Shown: positions 1 through 9,270 of the stretch, in pieces
Layout of the letters: each line of letters begins with the position of its first letter
Position numbering within the stretch: position 1 is the stretch's first letter
Source of the DNA: Mycobacterium sp. SMC-4
Lineage (GTDB): Bacteria > Actinomycetota > Actinomycetes > Mycobacteriales > Mycobacteriaceae
Direction of reading: 5' to 3'
Length of the DNA stretch: 64,000 nt
Assembly: GCF_025263265.1 (NCBI RefSeq)
Contig: NZ_CP079869.1
Span: 3,906,001 to 3,970,000, forward strand
The notes under the pieces: generated by a model
Told to the model about the DNA's origin: nothing
Seen by the model: the letters and a program-made list of their open reading frames with translations, nothing else
Databases searched by the model: none
Program-made: the position numbers and the translations under genes

Positions 1-791
1 TGGGCTTCCACTGCCGAACTCCAGGACGCCGGCGAGCCAATACGGATGGCGGTGGCGATGGTCTCGGGATCGCTGACCGGCTCACCGAGCACGAGCGGAG
101 CCGCACCGGCGGCCTGGGTACCGAGCATGCGCGGCAACCGCTGGGAGACGCCGTCGCGGTGGTATTCGGTGTAACCCTTCCAGTACGCGGTGATGTTGCC
201 GGCGTTGCCGACCGGCAGCGCATGGAAATCAGGAGCATCGCCGAGCGCATCGACGATCTCGAACGCAGCGGTCTTCTGTCCGTCGATGCGAAACGGGTTG
301 ACCGAGTTGACCAGCGAGACGGTCGGGAAGTCGGCGGTCAGCTTGCGGGCCAGTTCCAGGCAGTCGTCGAAGTTGCCGTCGATCTGAATGATCTTGGCTC
401 CGTGCATGACGGCCTGCGCCAGCTTGCCCATCGCGATCTTGCCCTGCGGCACCAGCACTGCGCAGGTGATTCCGGCCCGTGCCGCGTAAGCTGCCGCCGA
501 CGCTGAGGTGTTACCCGTCGAGGCGCACAGCACAGCCTGCTGACCGCGGGCCACCGCTTCGGTCACGGCCATGGTCATCCCGCGATCCTTGAACGACCCG
601 GTCGGGTTGAGACCCTCGACCTTCAGGTGCACCGTGCAGCCGGTGTACTCGGACAGCCGGGGAGCCGGCAACAACGGGGTGCCACCTTCGCGCAACGTGA
701 TCGGGGTCCAGCTGTCCTCGACGGGCAGCCGGTCCCGGTAGGCGGCAATCAAACCCGGCCACGGCTTGTGCACGGCAGAAGCGGTACTCAC
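1..791 (-). CDS. thrC: Threonine synthase, 3' end beyond window
   Basis: Converts O-phosphohomoserine to threonine with pyridoxal phosphate, the last step of threonine synthesis in the cytosol. About 263 N-terminal residues are visible; the C-terminus lies left of the window. The PLP lysine is in the GSFKDRG motif near residue 68, and the family signature [18 protein letters not shown] follows. The start is a GTG at 791-789 inside a GTGA overlap with the hom stop codon, which implies translational coupling. Together with hom upstream it gives the aspartate-to-threonine branch. The identification is secure from the motifs and the gene order. Confidence 0.95.
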   Translation of the reverse strand, partial: MSTASAVHKPWPGLIAAYRDRLPVEDSWTPITLREGGTPLLPAPRLSEYTGCTVHLKVEGLNPTGSFKDRGMTMAVTEAVARGQQAVLCASTGNTSASAAAYAARAGITCAVLVPQGKIAMGKLAQAVMHGAKIIQIDGNFDDCLELARKLTADFPTVSLVNSVNPFRIDGQKTAAFEIVDALGDAPDFHALPVGNAGNITAYWKGYTEYHRDGVSQRLPRMLGTQAAGAAPLVLGEPVSDPETIATAIRIGSPASWSSAVEA

Positions 792-2116
792 TCGGTGGTT
801 CCTTCCATCCGAAGAACGCTGTTGATGCTCTGCACGACCTCCAGATCTGCAAGCGCGGCAACAGTTTCCGACAGTGCGGCATCGGTGGCCTGGTGTGTCA
901 CGACCACAATGCGGGCGCCACAACGCGCTCCGCCCTCGTCGACCATGCCCTCCTGCCGGACCTCGGCGATGCTGACCTCACGTTTGGAGAACTCGGCAGC
1001 GACGGCCGAGAGCACGCCGGGCCGGTCGGCGACGTTCATGTTGACGTAGTAGCGCGTAGCGATGTCACCGATCGGCGCCACCGGCAGTTTGGCGTACTTC
1101 GATTCACGGGGACCTCGGCCGCCCTGCACGCGGTTACGCGCCGCCATCACCAGGTCACCCAGTACCGCCGACGCGGTGGGCGCGCCGCCGGCACCCTGGC
1201 CGTAGAACATCAGCCGGCCGGCGGCCTCGGCCTCCACGACGACGGCGTTGAAGGCACCATTGACCGCAGCCAACGGGTGATCCAGCGGCACCAAAGCCGG
1301 ATAGACACGCGCCGAAACCCGCTGCTGCCCAGCGTCTCCGGTGAGCCGCTCACAAATCGCCAACAGTTTGATGGTGCAACCCAGGGCGCGGGCGGAGACG
1401 AAGTCGGTTGCGCTGACCTTGGTGATGCCCTCGCAGTAGACGTCGTCGGCGGTGACGCGGGTGTGGAAGGCGATCGACGCCAAGATCGCGGCCTTGGCGG
1501 CGGCGTCGTGGCCCTCGACATCGGCGGTCGGATCGGCTTCGGCATAGCCCAGCGCGCTGGCGTCGGCCAGTGCGCTGGCGTAGTCGGCTCCGGTGCTGTC
1601 CATCTCGGAGAGGATGTAGTTGGTGGTGCCGTTGACGATCCCTGCCACCCGCAGCACGGTGTCCCCGGCCAGCGACTGGGTCAGCGGCCGGATGACCGGA
1701 ATGGCGCCAGCCACCGCCGCCTCGAAATACAGGTCGACATGCGCGTTTTCGGCGGCCTGAGCGAGCTCACCGGCTGACACCGCCATCAATGCCTTGTTGG
1801 CGGTGATGACCGACTTGCCCTGCTCCAGCGCGGCCAGGATGGCCTTGCGGGCGGGTTCCACCGGCCCCATCAGCTCGACGACGATGTCGACGTCCTCGCG
1901 GGAGACCAGTTCCTCGATGTTGTCGGTCAGCAGCGCTGCCGGGACACCGCGGTCGGCATCGACCCGGCGCACGCCGATGCCGCGCACCCGCAGCGGCGCC
2001 CCGATCCGGGCGGCCAGGTCGGCCGCGCTCTGCTCGATGATGCGCACCACCTGGCTGCCCACGTTTCCCAGGCCCAGGACGGCCACGCCGATCTCACTGC
2101 TGACGGCCTCAGTCAC
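788..2116 (-). CDS. hom: Homoserine dehydrogenase
   Basis: NAD(P)H-dependent reduction of aspartate semialdehyde to homoserine, the branch point to threonine and methionine. The 442-residue protein opens with a Rossmann motif (GLGNVG, residues 15-20), has the catalytic homoserine dehydrogenase domain in the middle, and ends in an ACT domain ([14 protein letters not shown]) that normally gives threonine feedback inhibition. The start is GTG, four bases after the lysA stop, and the stop overlaps the thrC start. Mycobacterial annotations often call this gene thrA. Confidence 0.95.
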   Translation of the reverse strand: MTEAVSSEIGVAVLGLGNVGSQVVRIIEQSAADLAARIGAPLRVRGIGVRRVDADRGVPAALLTDNIEELVSREDVDIVVELMGPVEPARKAILAALEQGKSVITANKALMAVSAGELAQAAENAHVDLYFEAAVAGAIPVIRPLTQSLAGDTVLRVAGIVNGTTNYILSEMDSTGADYASALADASALGYAEADPTADVEGHDAAAKAAILASIAFHTRVTADDVYCEGITKVSATDFVSARALGCTIKLLAICERLTGDAGQQRVSARVYPALVPLDHPLAAVNGAFNAVVVEAEAAGRLMFYGQGAGGAPTASAVLGDLVMAARNRVQGGRGPRESKYAKLPVAPIGDIATRYYVNMNVADRPGVLSAVAAEFSKREVSIAEVRQEGMVDEGGARCGARIVVVTHQATDAALSETVAALADLEVVQSINSVLRMEGTTE

Positions 2117-2120
2117 CGGT

Positions 2121-3539
2121 TCACCTCACTTCCAGACTCAAAAGATCCTCGACCGTCTCGCGGCGCAGGACCAGGCGGGCCCGCCCGTCGCGCACAGCCA
2201 CCACGGCCGGTCGGCCGATCAAGTTGTACCGGCTCGACATCGAGTAGCAGTATGCTCCCGTCGCCGCGACACCGGCCAAGTCACCCGGGGCGACATCGCC
2301 GGGCATCCATGCATCACGGACCACGATGTCGCCGCTTTCGCAGTGTTTGCCCACGACCCGGGACAGGGTCGGGGCGGCCTGGCTGGTGCGCGACAGCAGG
2401 CGAACGTCGTATTCCGCGTCGTAGAGCGAGGTGCGGATGTTGTCGCTCATGCCGCCGTCGACACTGATGTAGCGGCGGTAACGGTCGGCCGAGACTGCGA
2501 CGTCTTTGACGGTGCCGACCTCGTAAAGGGTGATGGTGCCCGGTCCGGCGATGGCCCGTCCGGGTTCGACGACCAGCTTGGGGGCGGGTAGTCCGACCGC
2601 AGCTGACTCGCTACTGACGATGGCCAGCAGCTTGTCGGCCAGTTCGGTCATCGGCGGCGGGTCGTCCTGGGGCAGGTAGGAGATGCCCAAGCCACCGCCG
2701 AGGTCCACGATCGACATCTGGGCGGTCTTGGCGAAACCGAACTCGGCGACCACGTCGCGCAGCAGGCCGATCACCCGGTGGGCGGCGAGCTCGAATCCGG
2801 CGACGTCGAAGATCTGCGATCCGATGTGGCTGTGCAGGCCGACCAGCCGCAAGTGGTCGGCCTCGAACACCCGGCGCACGGCGGCCATCGCGGCGCCGCT
2901 GGCCAGCGACAGGCCGAACTTCTGATCCTCGTGGGCGGTGGAGATGAACTCATGGGTGTGCGCCTCGACACCCACGGTGACGCGGATCAGCACGTCCTGC
3001 ACCACGCCGGCCGCACCGGCGATGCGCTCCAGCCGCTCGATCTCGATCTCCGAGTCGACCACTACGTGCTCGATACCCGCCGACACCGCAGCTGTCAGCT
3101 CGGCGACGGATTTGTTGTTGCCGTGCAACGCGATTCGCTCAGGCGGGAAGCCGGCCTGCAAGGCCACCGCGAGCTCTCCCCCGCTGGCCACATCCAGCGA
3201 GAGTCCTTCCTCGTCGATCCACCGGGCCACCTCGGTGCACAGGAAAGCCTTGGCGGCGTAGCGGACGAACTCTCCACCGCCGAACGCCGCCGAGATCTCG
3301 CGGCAGCGCGACCGGAAGTCATCCTCGTCGATGACGAAGACCGGGGTGCCGAACTCGGCGGCGATGTCGGTGACGGCGACACCGGCGATCCGGACGACGC
3401 CGTCATCTGCCCGGACTGCATTGCGCGGCCAGACATTCGGGGCGAGCATCAGTACCTCGGCGAGGTCATGCGGTCGGTCGGGGGTGCCGCCGTGGTGCAC
3501 TTCTTCGGCATGGCGGGGCCCGGCGGGGTGGGCGATCAC
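2121..3539 (-). CDS. lysA: Diaminopimelate decarboxylase
   Basis: PLP-dependent decarboxylation of meso-diaminopimelate to lysine, the last step of lysine synthesis. The PLP lysine is in the YAAKAF motif, and the Gly-rich phosphate loop (DLGGGLGIS), EPGRAI and the C-terminal CESGD and [10 protein letters not shown] motifs are all present. The reading frame stays open further upstream, but that stretch lies inside argS. The natural start is the GTG at 3539, which overlaps the argS stop by four bases and gives 472 residues. Tight coupling to argS and hom marks one transcription unit. Confidence 0.93.
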   Translation of the reverse strand: MIAHPAGPRHAEEVHHGGTPDRPHDLAEVLMLAPNVWPRNAVRADDGVVRIAGVAVTDIAAEFGTPVFVIDEDDFRSRCREISAAFGGGEFVRYAAKAFLCTEVARWIDEEGLSLDVASGGELAVALQAGFPPERIALHGNNKSVAELTAAVSAGIEHVVVDSEIEIERLERIAGAAGVVQDVLIRVTVGVEAHTHEFISTAHEDQKFGLSLASGAAMAAVRRVFEADHLRLVGLHSHIGSQIFDVAGFELAAHRVIGLLRDVVAEFGFAKTAQMSIVDLGGGLGISYLPQDDPPPMTELADKLLAIVSSESAAVGLPAPKLVVEPGRAIAGPGTITLYEVGTVKDVAVSADRYRRYISVDGGMSDNIRTSLYDAEYDVRLLSRTSQAAPTLSRVVGKHCESGDIVVRDAWMPGDVAPGDLAGVAATGAYCYSMSSRYNLIGRPAVVAVRDGRARLVLRRETVEDLLSLEVR

Positions 3540-5188
3540 ATGCGCTCCGGTGCGGTGACGCCCAGGATGCCCAATCCGTTGGCGATGACCTGGCGGGTGG
3601 CCGAACACAGCGCAAGGCGCGCCGAGTGCAGCTCGGCGGCCGGCTCGTCGCCCTGGGGCAGCACCCGGCAGGAGTCGTAGAACCGGTGATAGTCGCCGGC
3701 GAGGTCTTCGAGGTACCTCGACACCCGGTGCGGTTCCCGCAGTGCGGCAGCCGTTTTCAGTACACGCGGAAACTCTCCGATGTTGCGGATCAGCGTGCCC
3801 TCTTTGTCGTGCGTCAACAGGTCGAGGTGCGCGGTATCGGCCGCGATGCCCAGGTCGGCGGCGTTGCGCGCCAAGGCCGAAAGCCGGGCGTGCGCGTACT
3901 GCACGTAGTAAACCGGGTTCTCGTTGGACGCCGAGGACCACAGCGCCAGGTCGATGTCGATGGGACTGTCGACCGAGCTGCGGATCAGCGCGTAGCGGGC
4001 AGCATCGACGCCGATGGCTTCGACGAGGTCATCGAGGGTGATCACCGTGCCCGCCCGCTTGCTCATCCGCACCGGCTGACCGTCGCGGACCAGGTTGACC
4101 ATCTGACCGATCAGCACCTCGACGGTGTCGGGGTCGTCACCGAGGGCGGCCGCGGCGGCCTTGAGCCGGGCGATGTAGCCGTGATGGTCGGCTCCGAGCA
4201 TGTAGATGCACAGGTCGAAGCCGCGTTGGCGCTTGTCCAGGAAGTAGGCGAGGTCACCGGCAATGTAGGCGGGCTGACCGTCGCTCTTGATGACGACCCG
4301 GTCCTTGTCGTCGCCGTAGTCGGTGGTGCGCAACCAGGTGGCGCCGTCGGACTCGTAGATGGCGCCGTTGTCGCGCAGCCGGGCGATGGCCTGGTCGACG
4401 CGGCCCGAGGTGTGCATCGAGTCTTCGTGGGTGTAGACGTCGAAGTCGGTGCCGAAGTCGTGCAGCGATTCCTTGATGTGGTCGAACATCAGGTTGACGC
4501 CGATGGCACGGAAGGTCTCGCGCATCTCGGCCTCGGGCAGGTTCAGCGCGTCCGGTTCTTTGGCCAACACCTGCGTGGCGATCTCGCCGATGTAGCTGCC
4601 CGCATACCCGTCCTCGGGGGTGGGTTCCCCTTTCGCTGCGGCGATCAGCGAGTTGGTGAACCGGTCGATCTGCGCGCCGTGATCGTTGAAGTAGTACTCG
4701 CGTACCACCTCGGCCCCCTGGGTGGACAGCAGCCGGCCCAGCGCGTCACCGACCGCGGCCCAGCGGGTGCCGCCGATGTGGATCGGCCCGGTCGGGTTGG
4801 CCGAGACGAACTCCAGGTTGACCTTGCACCCGCCCAGGTCGCTCGAGTGCCCGTAGTCGGCGGCGGCGGCCAGCACGTTGGCCACGATGACGTTCTGCGC
4901 AGAGGCCTGTAGGCGCAGGTTGACGAACCCGGGTCCGGCGACGTCGGCCGCGGCGATGCCGTCCTGATCGACCAGCGCAGCAGCCAGCCAACCGGCCAGC
5001 TCCCGCGGGTTGGTGCCGACCTTTTTGCCGAGTTGCAGCGCCAGGTTGGTGGCATAGTCGCCGTGCTCGGGGTTGCGCGGCCGCTCCACGGTCACGGTGG
5101 CGGGCAGAGCGGCGGTGTCGAGGCCGTGCTCGGCCAGCACCGCGGCAGCGGTGGCCTTGAGCAGCTCGGCCAGATCGGCGGGGGTCAC
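3536..5188 (-). CDS. argS: Arginyl-tRNA synthetase
   Basis: Charges tRNA-Arg with arginine. The 550-residue length is normal for class Ia ArgRS. The N-terminal Add-1 domain is followed by the HIGH-type motif (PTGPIHIGG, near residue 135). A KMSK-like motif (VRMSKRAG) follows, and the C-terminal DALR anticodon-binding domain ends in TAPERM. It is the first gene of the argS-lysA-hom-thrC run, and a tRNA-Arg gene lies about 100 bases away on the other strand. The start at 5188 agrees with the usual N-terminus ([14 protein letters not shown]). Confidence 0.96.
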   Translation of the reverse strand: MTPADLAELLKATAAAVLAEHGLDTAALPATVTVERPRNPEHGDYATNLALQLGKKVGTNPRELAGWLAAALVDQDGIAAADVAGPGFVNLRLQASAQNVIVANVLAAAADYGHSSDLGGCKVNLEFVSANPTGPIHIGGTRWAAVGDALGRLLSTQGAEVVREYYFNDHGAQIDRFTNSLIAAAKGEPTPEDGYAGSYIGEIATQVLAKEPDALNLPEAEMRETFRAIGVNLMFDHIKESLHDFGTDFDVYTHEDSMHTSGRVDQAIARLRDNGAIYESDGATWLRTTDYGDDKDRVVIKSDGQPAYIAGDLAYFLDKRQRGFDLCIYMLGADHHGYIARLKAAAAALGDDPDTVEVLIGQMVNLVRDGQPVRMSKRAGTVITLDDLVEAIGVDAARYALIRSSVDSPIDIDLALWSSASNENPVYYVQYAHARLSALARNAADLGIAADTAHLDLLTHDKEGTLIRNIGEFPRVLKTAAALREPHRVSRYLEDLAGDYHRFYDSCRVLPQGDEPAAELHSARLALCSATRQVIANGLGILGVTAPERM

Positions 5189-5292
5189 GAGGGTTCATCC
5201 TATGGTCTGGGGCCTTGCTGCCCCGAATCCGTTTCGCCTCGCCGTCATGCGCTACGCTAGGCCACGCCCAACGGCGCAGTGTTCTCTCATGC

Positions 5293-5365
5293 GCCCCCGT
5301 AGCTCAGGGGATAGAGCGTCTGCCTCCGGAGCAGAAGGCCGCAGGTTCGAATCCTGCCGGGGGCA
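5293..5365 (+). tRNA. tRNA-Arg (anticodon CCG)
   Basis: A 73-base cloverleaf with a 7-bp acceptor stem (GCCCCCG with CGGGGGC), a D arm (AGCTCAGGGGATAGAGC) and anticodon loop CTCCGGA giving anticodon CCG, which reads CGG. The T arm is GCAGG-TTCGAAT-CCTGC and the discriminator base is A. The CCA tail is not encoded. An integrase fragment points at its 3' end, so the gene has probably served as a phage or island attachment site. M. tuberculosis, from memory, also has a tRNA-Arg (argV) next to argS. Confidence 0.97.
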
Positions 5366-5450
5366 CCCTCAAAGTTTGGCTTGACCTGCGGTGACGCGGA
5401 GCCCGACCGCCCGCGCTAGGCCTCTTCCCGTCCTGCGTGTCACGAGGTTG

Positions 5451-5615
5451 TCACACTCGCATCGAACTGCTCGTGACAATCTCCCTCAACGTCTGACCCG
5501 CAGCCGTCAGGGCATCGTCCTGCGAATGCGCGTAGATGCGGGCTGTGGTCTCGGCGTCGGCATGCCCGAGCCACTTTGCGATCACCGCCAGCGGCACGCC
5601 ACGCAGATGCACAGC
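5451..5615 (-). pseudogene. Tyrosine integrase, C-terminal remnant
   Basis: About 54 codons are open between two upstream in-frame stops (near 5613-5618) and a stop at 5451. The translation reads HLRGVPLAVIAKWLGHAD and continues with ETTARIYAHSQDDALTAAG. This is the conserved C-terminal region of phage-type tyrosine recombinases: the second active-site arginine box is lost, but the LGH motif and the catalytic-tyrosine region (ARIYAHS) remain. The rest of the gene is missing. It sits 86 bases beyond the tRNA-Arg 3' end, the usual place for an integrase next to its attachment site. Confidence 0.8.
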
Positions 5616-5657
5616 TCATCAGCCACCCACACCGACACCCCGCCAACCCCACACCAC

Positions 5658-5701
5658 AAAAACCCTGTTCGCACCAACCTCAGTGCTTTGAACAGGGGTT
5701 T
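5658..5701 (-). terminator. Hairpin with T-run, probable terminator of the 5722-5937 gene
   Basis: An inverted repeat pairs CCCTGTTC with GAACAGGG around a 19-base loop, extended by A/T pairs on both sides. Read on the minus strand, the stem is followed by TTTTT, the layout of an intrinsic terminator. It lies 21 bases after the stop of the small minus-strand gene and separates the cargo genes from the integrase remnant. Confidence 0.6.
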
Positions 5702-5721
5702 ATATCGCGCCGGTGAGTGGG

Positions 5722-5937
5722 TCAGAGGTTCTTTTCGGCATTCTTGCGCGCTTCCCGTACTAGCTGGAGCGCCTCTCTGCGGTCGAGGGTCACCCCGGAC
5801 TTTTTCTTGTACTCCTTGATCACAGCCGCGACCGCGGCGCTCTCAGATCCTTCAGTCGGAACCGAAATGGTCTGATTCATGTCTTTGGTGAGCTTCTTGA
5901 GCTGCCGCTCTAGGTCACGCTCGAACTTCGATCCCAT
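5722..5937 (-). CDS. Small charged protein of unknown function (71 aa)
   Basis: I do not recognise this family. The product is 71 residues, rich in Lys, Arg and Glu, and looks largely helical. An N-terminal amphipathic segment (FERDLERQLKKLTKDM) is followed by a conserved-looking core (GSESAAVAAVIKEYKKKSG) and a second helix at the C-terminus. There is no signal peptide or membrane segment. It is the last gene of the minus-strand cluster below 8.6 kb, about 100 bases after the DUF6602-like gene, and has its own terminator. It could be an accessory factor for the two larger genes upstream or an independent island gene. Confidence 0.5.
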   Translation of the reverse strand: MGSKFERDLERQLKKLTKDMNQTISVPTEGSESAAVAAVIKEYKKKSGVTLDRREALQLVREARKNAEKNL

Positions 5938-6036
5938 TGCCGCACCCCCGCCGTGAATCGTATTCCTAGAGGGGCGGAGCCTGCGGCTGAATGCGGGAGG
6001 ACGGCGCTCGTCACCGAGAGCAATGGCACCAGCGGA

Positions 6037-6984
6037 TCAATAACCCCACGGAGACGAGTTTCGATGCCTCTGGGCGATCTCTGGTGTGGTCACCTCAGAA
6101 AGCGTGTACATCTTGTCTCCGGTTTCGACGCGGAACTTGGTGTCCATCGTCTTGGTGATCCTGAGCCCGTCCGCGAGAGGTCTCAGCGTTGGGTCGTTGA
6201 TCGCCAGTTTGTCCCACAGCGCACCGATCAAGTTCATCACCGGCGACAGATTCTTCTGTTCGTAGTCGCGCCCAAGCCCCGACATCACGCGGGAATCCTC
6301 ACCAACTGCTCCCATGAGCTGGACACCGACAGAAGTGGTCCTCACCTGCCTGTCCAGGAACCGCTGCGGTGACACGAAGGTCTTTCGTGTCCACGCACCG
6401 AGGTCGGCAATGCAGATTAAGTCCAACCCCTCACGCGGCGCCGCAACGAGCTCTCGCTCCAGCTCGTTGGCTATCGCCTGGACGTTCTCAGGCGGGGTGC
6501 TGTTGTCTGCTTTCCAGTTATGTGACTGTCCCAGCAGACCGTAGAACACGGGTGGCACCAGGTACGCCTTCTCAGTGCCTTCACGTATCCGCATCCCACG
6601 ACGGAGGGTTATCGCGTCTTCGTACGCTTCGGTGATGTCCTCGCGCCCAACGGTTCGTTTGACACTAAACGCGGCGGAGATACCCGATGCCAGCACATGG
6701 TGTTTCTTGCGGAGCTTCGTCGGGTAGTGCGGGCGGAACACAACGAGGTCGGTTTCCTTTGTGAGAGACGGACCGTCTTCGGTTTCCAGCATCAGGTACT
6801 TGCGTTTGCCGATCTCGTACTGAGGCGGCAGCCAATCGGTGAGCGCCTCGTCCCAATTGGATTCGACGCCGTGCCCCGTCTCCTGGGCACGTCCCCGCTC
6901 ACGCGCCGCGGGCTGTTCGCGCTCGAACGATTCCACGATGGACTTGTTTACGTCCGACAGCCACTGATGGTGCTCGTGGATCAT
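6037..6984 (-). CDS. DUF6602-like protein with a nuclease-type core
   Basis: A 315-residue soluble protein. The N-terminal third follows the DUF6602 pattern: a helical start, then ETGHGVESNWDEALTDWLP, then YEIGK. A restriction-endonuclease-like core (ETDLVVF, Asp79) ends in a strand AAFSVKRTV (Ser107-Lys109). In many relatives the strand reads E-V-K, so here Ser replaces the acidic residue, as happens in some PD-(D/E)xK enzymes; Glu41 could complete the site. It starts nine bases after the 6994-8328 gene, so the two are probably co-transcribed. The function is unknown; a nucleic-acid-directed defence role is inferred from fold and location. Confidence 0.6.
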   Translation of the reverse strand: MIHEHHQWLSDVNKSIVESFEREQPAARERGRAQETGHGVESNWDEALTDWLPPQYEIGKRKYLMLETEDGPSLTKETDLVVFRPHYPTKLRKKHHVLASGISAAFSVKRTVGREDITEAYEDAITLRRGMRIREGTEKAYLVPPVFYGLLGQSHNWKADNSTPPENVQAIANELERELVAAPREGLDLICIADLGAWTRKTFVSPQRFLDRQVRTTSVGVQLMGAVGEDSRVMSGLGRDYEQKNLSPVMNLIGALWDKLAINDPTLRPLADGLRITKTMDTKFRVETGDKMYTLSEVTTPEIAQRHRNSSPWGY

Positions 6985-6993
6985 CTGCTGAGC

Positions 6994-8328
6994 CTATGCG
7001 TACCTCGCGTAGTCGTTCACGGTCTCGGGGTCCACACCGAACTCCACGGACAGCCACATCCGTAAGAGCAGCGCACCCGACCTCGCCGCGATGACACCCC
7101 GCAAACCATCCGGTAGCGGGTGATCGGCGTGCTTCGCCTGCTTGTAGAGCGTGTTGAAATCGTTCGACCATGCATCGTAGTCAGTGTGGGCGGACACACC
7201 ATTATCAGGACTTCCCGTGATGACGGGTCCGACATCGCAACGCAGCGTTTCACCGATCCGTCTCAGGTACTGCGGGAAAGACTGACTTTCACCAGGCAGG
7301 ATCAGCCCCTGGCGCACCGCGATCTTGTATCCCAGCGCTTCAATGGCAACCCCGATCTGCAACAGCTCCACTTCGATGGAGCTGCCATTGTCGAAATGCC
7401 ACAACACCAGTGGACCGACCACCCGCGACCAGTCATCGGCGTCTTCCACCCATCGCTTCACGCCAGCCGCGCCGATGTCGGGGTAGTCGAACAGAGTGTG
7501 CTTGCGCGGCACTTCCATCGGATCATCCGCGTCACCACGACCGCACCAGGTGGAGATGACGCCGCGCCACCGGTCACCTGCGCCCGTGCACGGAATGACC
7601 CGCTCACCGGGGCGCGCTGACGACGCCACCCACGACAACCGCTGACCGCACGGCACCCCGTAGGCAATCACCAGCAGTTCTTGAATGTTGCGGTGTGTTG
7701 TCAGGTGAACGTCCAAAGGCAACGGGTCGCCATCGACGCGAGTCTCCACAAACATCTTCTCGATGATCTCGTGACGCCCACCCGACAAGCTTCGTTCGGA
7801 TGTCGCATCAAAGTACGGAACGAACTGCAACCCGTGTTCGGTGCCAACCTCTTTGGGATTACCAGCTCTTGCCTTGAACACGACGCTGGTGATCAGGTCC
7901 GCATCGTTGCTGTACAGCTCCTTGTGAACAGCCGACTGATGCGTCACCCATGTTGCAAGCCCTGCAATCTCGGTGCGGACACTATTGACCGCTGCGAAGT
8001 CAGGACCGGGACGCTTGAGCTGTATCGAGTGGTCCGCGTGCACCTCGACACGGCTCGGCTGGTTGCCCCTGCGGGTTGCACGTCGAATACGGCAACCGTC
8101 TAACCCGACAACGCCGTATGAGTCTACGAACACCAGCCGCTCGGGCACCTCCCGTGGGGGCAGGGACATCAACCCCGACTGTCGCGGTTCGTCGTCGGGC
8201 AGGTACTCCAGAACAATATGTTCCGGGTCGGCGGTGAGCCGACCCACACCTATCTGGTCACCGCTCTCGGCGTTGTGCACCCTGCCGAGACGGTCGGCGA
8301 GTCTATGGAAGTCGTTGTTAGACATCAT
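6994..8328 (-). CDS. ApeA-like protein (N-terminal ApeA domain plus HEPN-like C-terminus)
   Basis: A 444-residue soluble protein whose layout resembles ApeA-type abortive-infection proteins. A beta-rich N-terminal half ends with AVNSVRTEIAGLATWV, and a helical region starts at LTTHRNIQELLVIAYG. The C-terminal HEPN-like bundle contains ELLQIGVAIEALG and a basic KQAKHADHPLP segment (Lys399-His400) where active HEPN RNases carry Rx4-6H. The canonical Arg is therefore not evident and RNase activity is uncertain. The gene overlaps a decayed upstream frame by 11 bases and lies nine bases before the DUF6602-like gene. The family call rests on pattern resemblance only. Confidence 0.5.
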   Translation of the reverse strand: MMSNNDFHRLADRLGRVHNAESGDQIGVGRLTADPEHIVLEYLPDDEPRQSGLMSLPPREVPERLVFVDSYGVVGLDGCRIRRATRRGNQPSRVEVHADHSIQLKRPGPDFAAVNSVRTEIAGLATWVTHQSAVHKELYSNDADLITSVVFKARAGNPKEVGTEHGLQFVPYFDATSERSLSGGRHEIIEKMFVETRVDGDPLPLDVHLTTHRNIQELLVIAYGVPCGQRLSWVASSARPGERVIPCTGAGDRWRGVISTWCGRGDADDPMEVPRKHTLFDYPDIGAAGVKRWVEDADDWSRVVGPLVLWHFDNGSSIEVELLQIGVAIEALGYKIAVRQGLILPGESQSFPQYLRRIGETLRCDVGPVITGSPDNGVSAHTDYDAWSNDFNTLYKQAKHADHPLPDGLRGVIAARSGALLLRMWLSVEFGVDPETVNDYARYA

Positions 8329-8625
8329 CTATCCGCTGCAGAGAACCTTCATCTGCTCCCACTTCCGGTGGCTCCTTCACGTCATTCTTGCTCAGAGGAA
8401 GGTACCGCCATTTTCCATCGACTTCGCCTGAATAAGTCACCGTGTTGGACCACGTGTTGCCACCGGGGGCGGGTTACGCAAACCGCTCCCAGCCAGGGGG
8501 CGATCTTTCTCACTTCCACCTCGTGCTCGGGTAGATCTTGCACGCTCGGCCCGCGAATGGTCCCACCACAGCACAAAGAACTCGGTTCGGTCGTCAGACA
8601 GCTTCTGAAGCTTCCTGGCTGTCAT
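8318..8625 (-). pseudogene. Frameshifted remnant upstream of the ApeA-like gene
   Basis: No single frame crosses this stretch. One frame starts at ATG 8625 (MTARKLQKLSDDRTEFFVLW) and stops at 8437. A second is open across about 8576-8382 (DLPEHEVEVRKIAPWLGAV). The third carries plausible protein (SGEVDGKWRYLPLSKNDVKE) down to a stop at 8318 that overlaps the next start. Coding-like text moving from frame to frame suggests a small gene broken by indels, or short unrelated frames. I do not recognise a family. Confidence 0.35.
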
Positions 8626-8814
8626 TGGGCCGCGCTACTGCGGGATGTTTCCGGCGACGTCGTGAACGCTTGCCGTGGCTTATGCCCTTCCCACTTCAGC
8701 CCGGATCAGCCTATCCGCTGCTTACGGTGCAAATTTGCCATCCGGCAGTGACATGGCCACCCGCCACGCGGGGAATTCAGCCCAGTAACGCCCACGAAGC
8801 TCAAGCACCTCTCG

Positions 8815-9249
8815 TCACCGTTCAACTTTGCCGGGCTCAAATCGCATCACGACTGAGCTCGTTCGTCGCAGGGATAGCCACCACGGCCCGTCTGGGTCTT
8901 TCGCCAGCTGAGTCTCGACGGCGTTCCACCTCGTAATCAGGCGTGTGAGCTGGTCCCAGGCGGTTGAGTTACCGACCTTGCCGTGCAGGTGGACGACCTT
9001 CAACTTGTGGTTGATCGCGAGTTGCGCTTCTATCGGGCGCGTCCGGATACGGCGATCGTTTGTGATGACCACCCATCCGCGATCGCCCACCGTGGGAATC
9101 CAATCCGGGTCGTTCATGCCTTCTGGTAGTAGCTCATCGATCGGCGGTTCGGTGAATCGCGCAGTGTCCCTGCGAATGGCCATGACGCCCTTGCCCATCC
9201 GCAGCAGATTCTCGTCGACGACGTAGACGATGCCTTCGAGGTCGACCAT
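8815..9249 (-). CDS. PIN-domain-like toxin, VapC45 type
   Basis: A 144-residue protein with a PIN-like fold pattern. Strand 1 ends in the acidic motif VYVVDENLLRMGKG (Asp13, Glu14), and a second acidic cluster DWIPTVGDRGWVVITNDRRIR follows. PIN proteins are Mg-dependent RNases, typically toxins that cut tRNA or rRNA. It starts 21 bases after the stop of a DUF433 antitoxin-like gene, the antitoxin-first order of VapBC loci. The pair resembles what I recall as VapBC45 of M. tuberculosis (Rv2018-Rv2019). Activity is inferred. Confidence 0.7.
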   Translation of the reverse strand: MVDLEGIVYVVDENLLRMGKGVMAIRRDTARFTEPPIDELLPEGMNDPDWIPTVGDRGWVVITNDRRIRTRPIEAQLAINHKLKVVHLHGKVGNSTAWDQLTRLITRWNAVETQLAKDPDGPWWLSLRRTSSVVMRFEPGKVER

Positions 9250-9270
9250 GTATGTGTCGTCTGGCCGCCG

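Noticed and set aside
893..1777. 294-codon frame opposite hom
   Set aside because: It is entirely antisense to a clear homoserine dehydrogenase and has no recognisable domain. Similar mirror frames occur opposite most genes here.
2121..3941. 606-residue version of LysA
   Set aside because: The extra N-terminal 134 codons lie inside argS in another frame. The GTG at 3539 with a four-base overlap gives the normal size.
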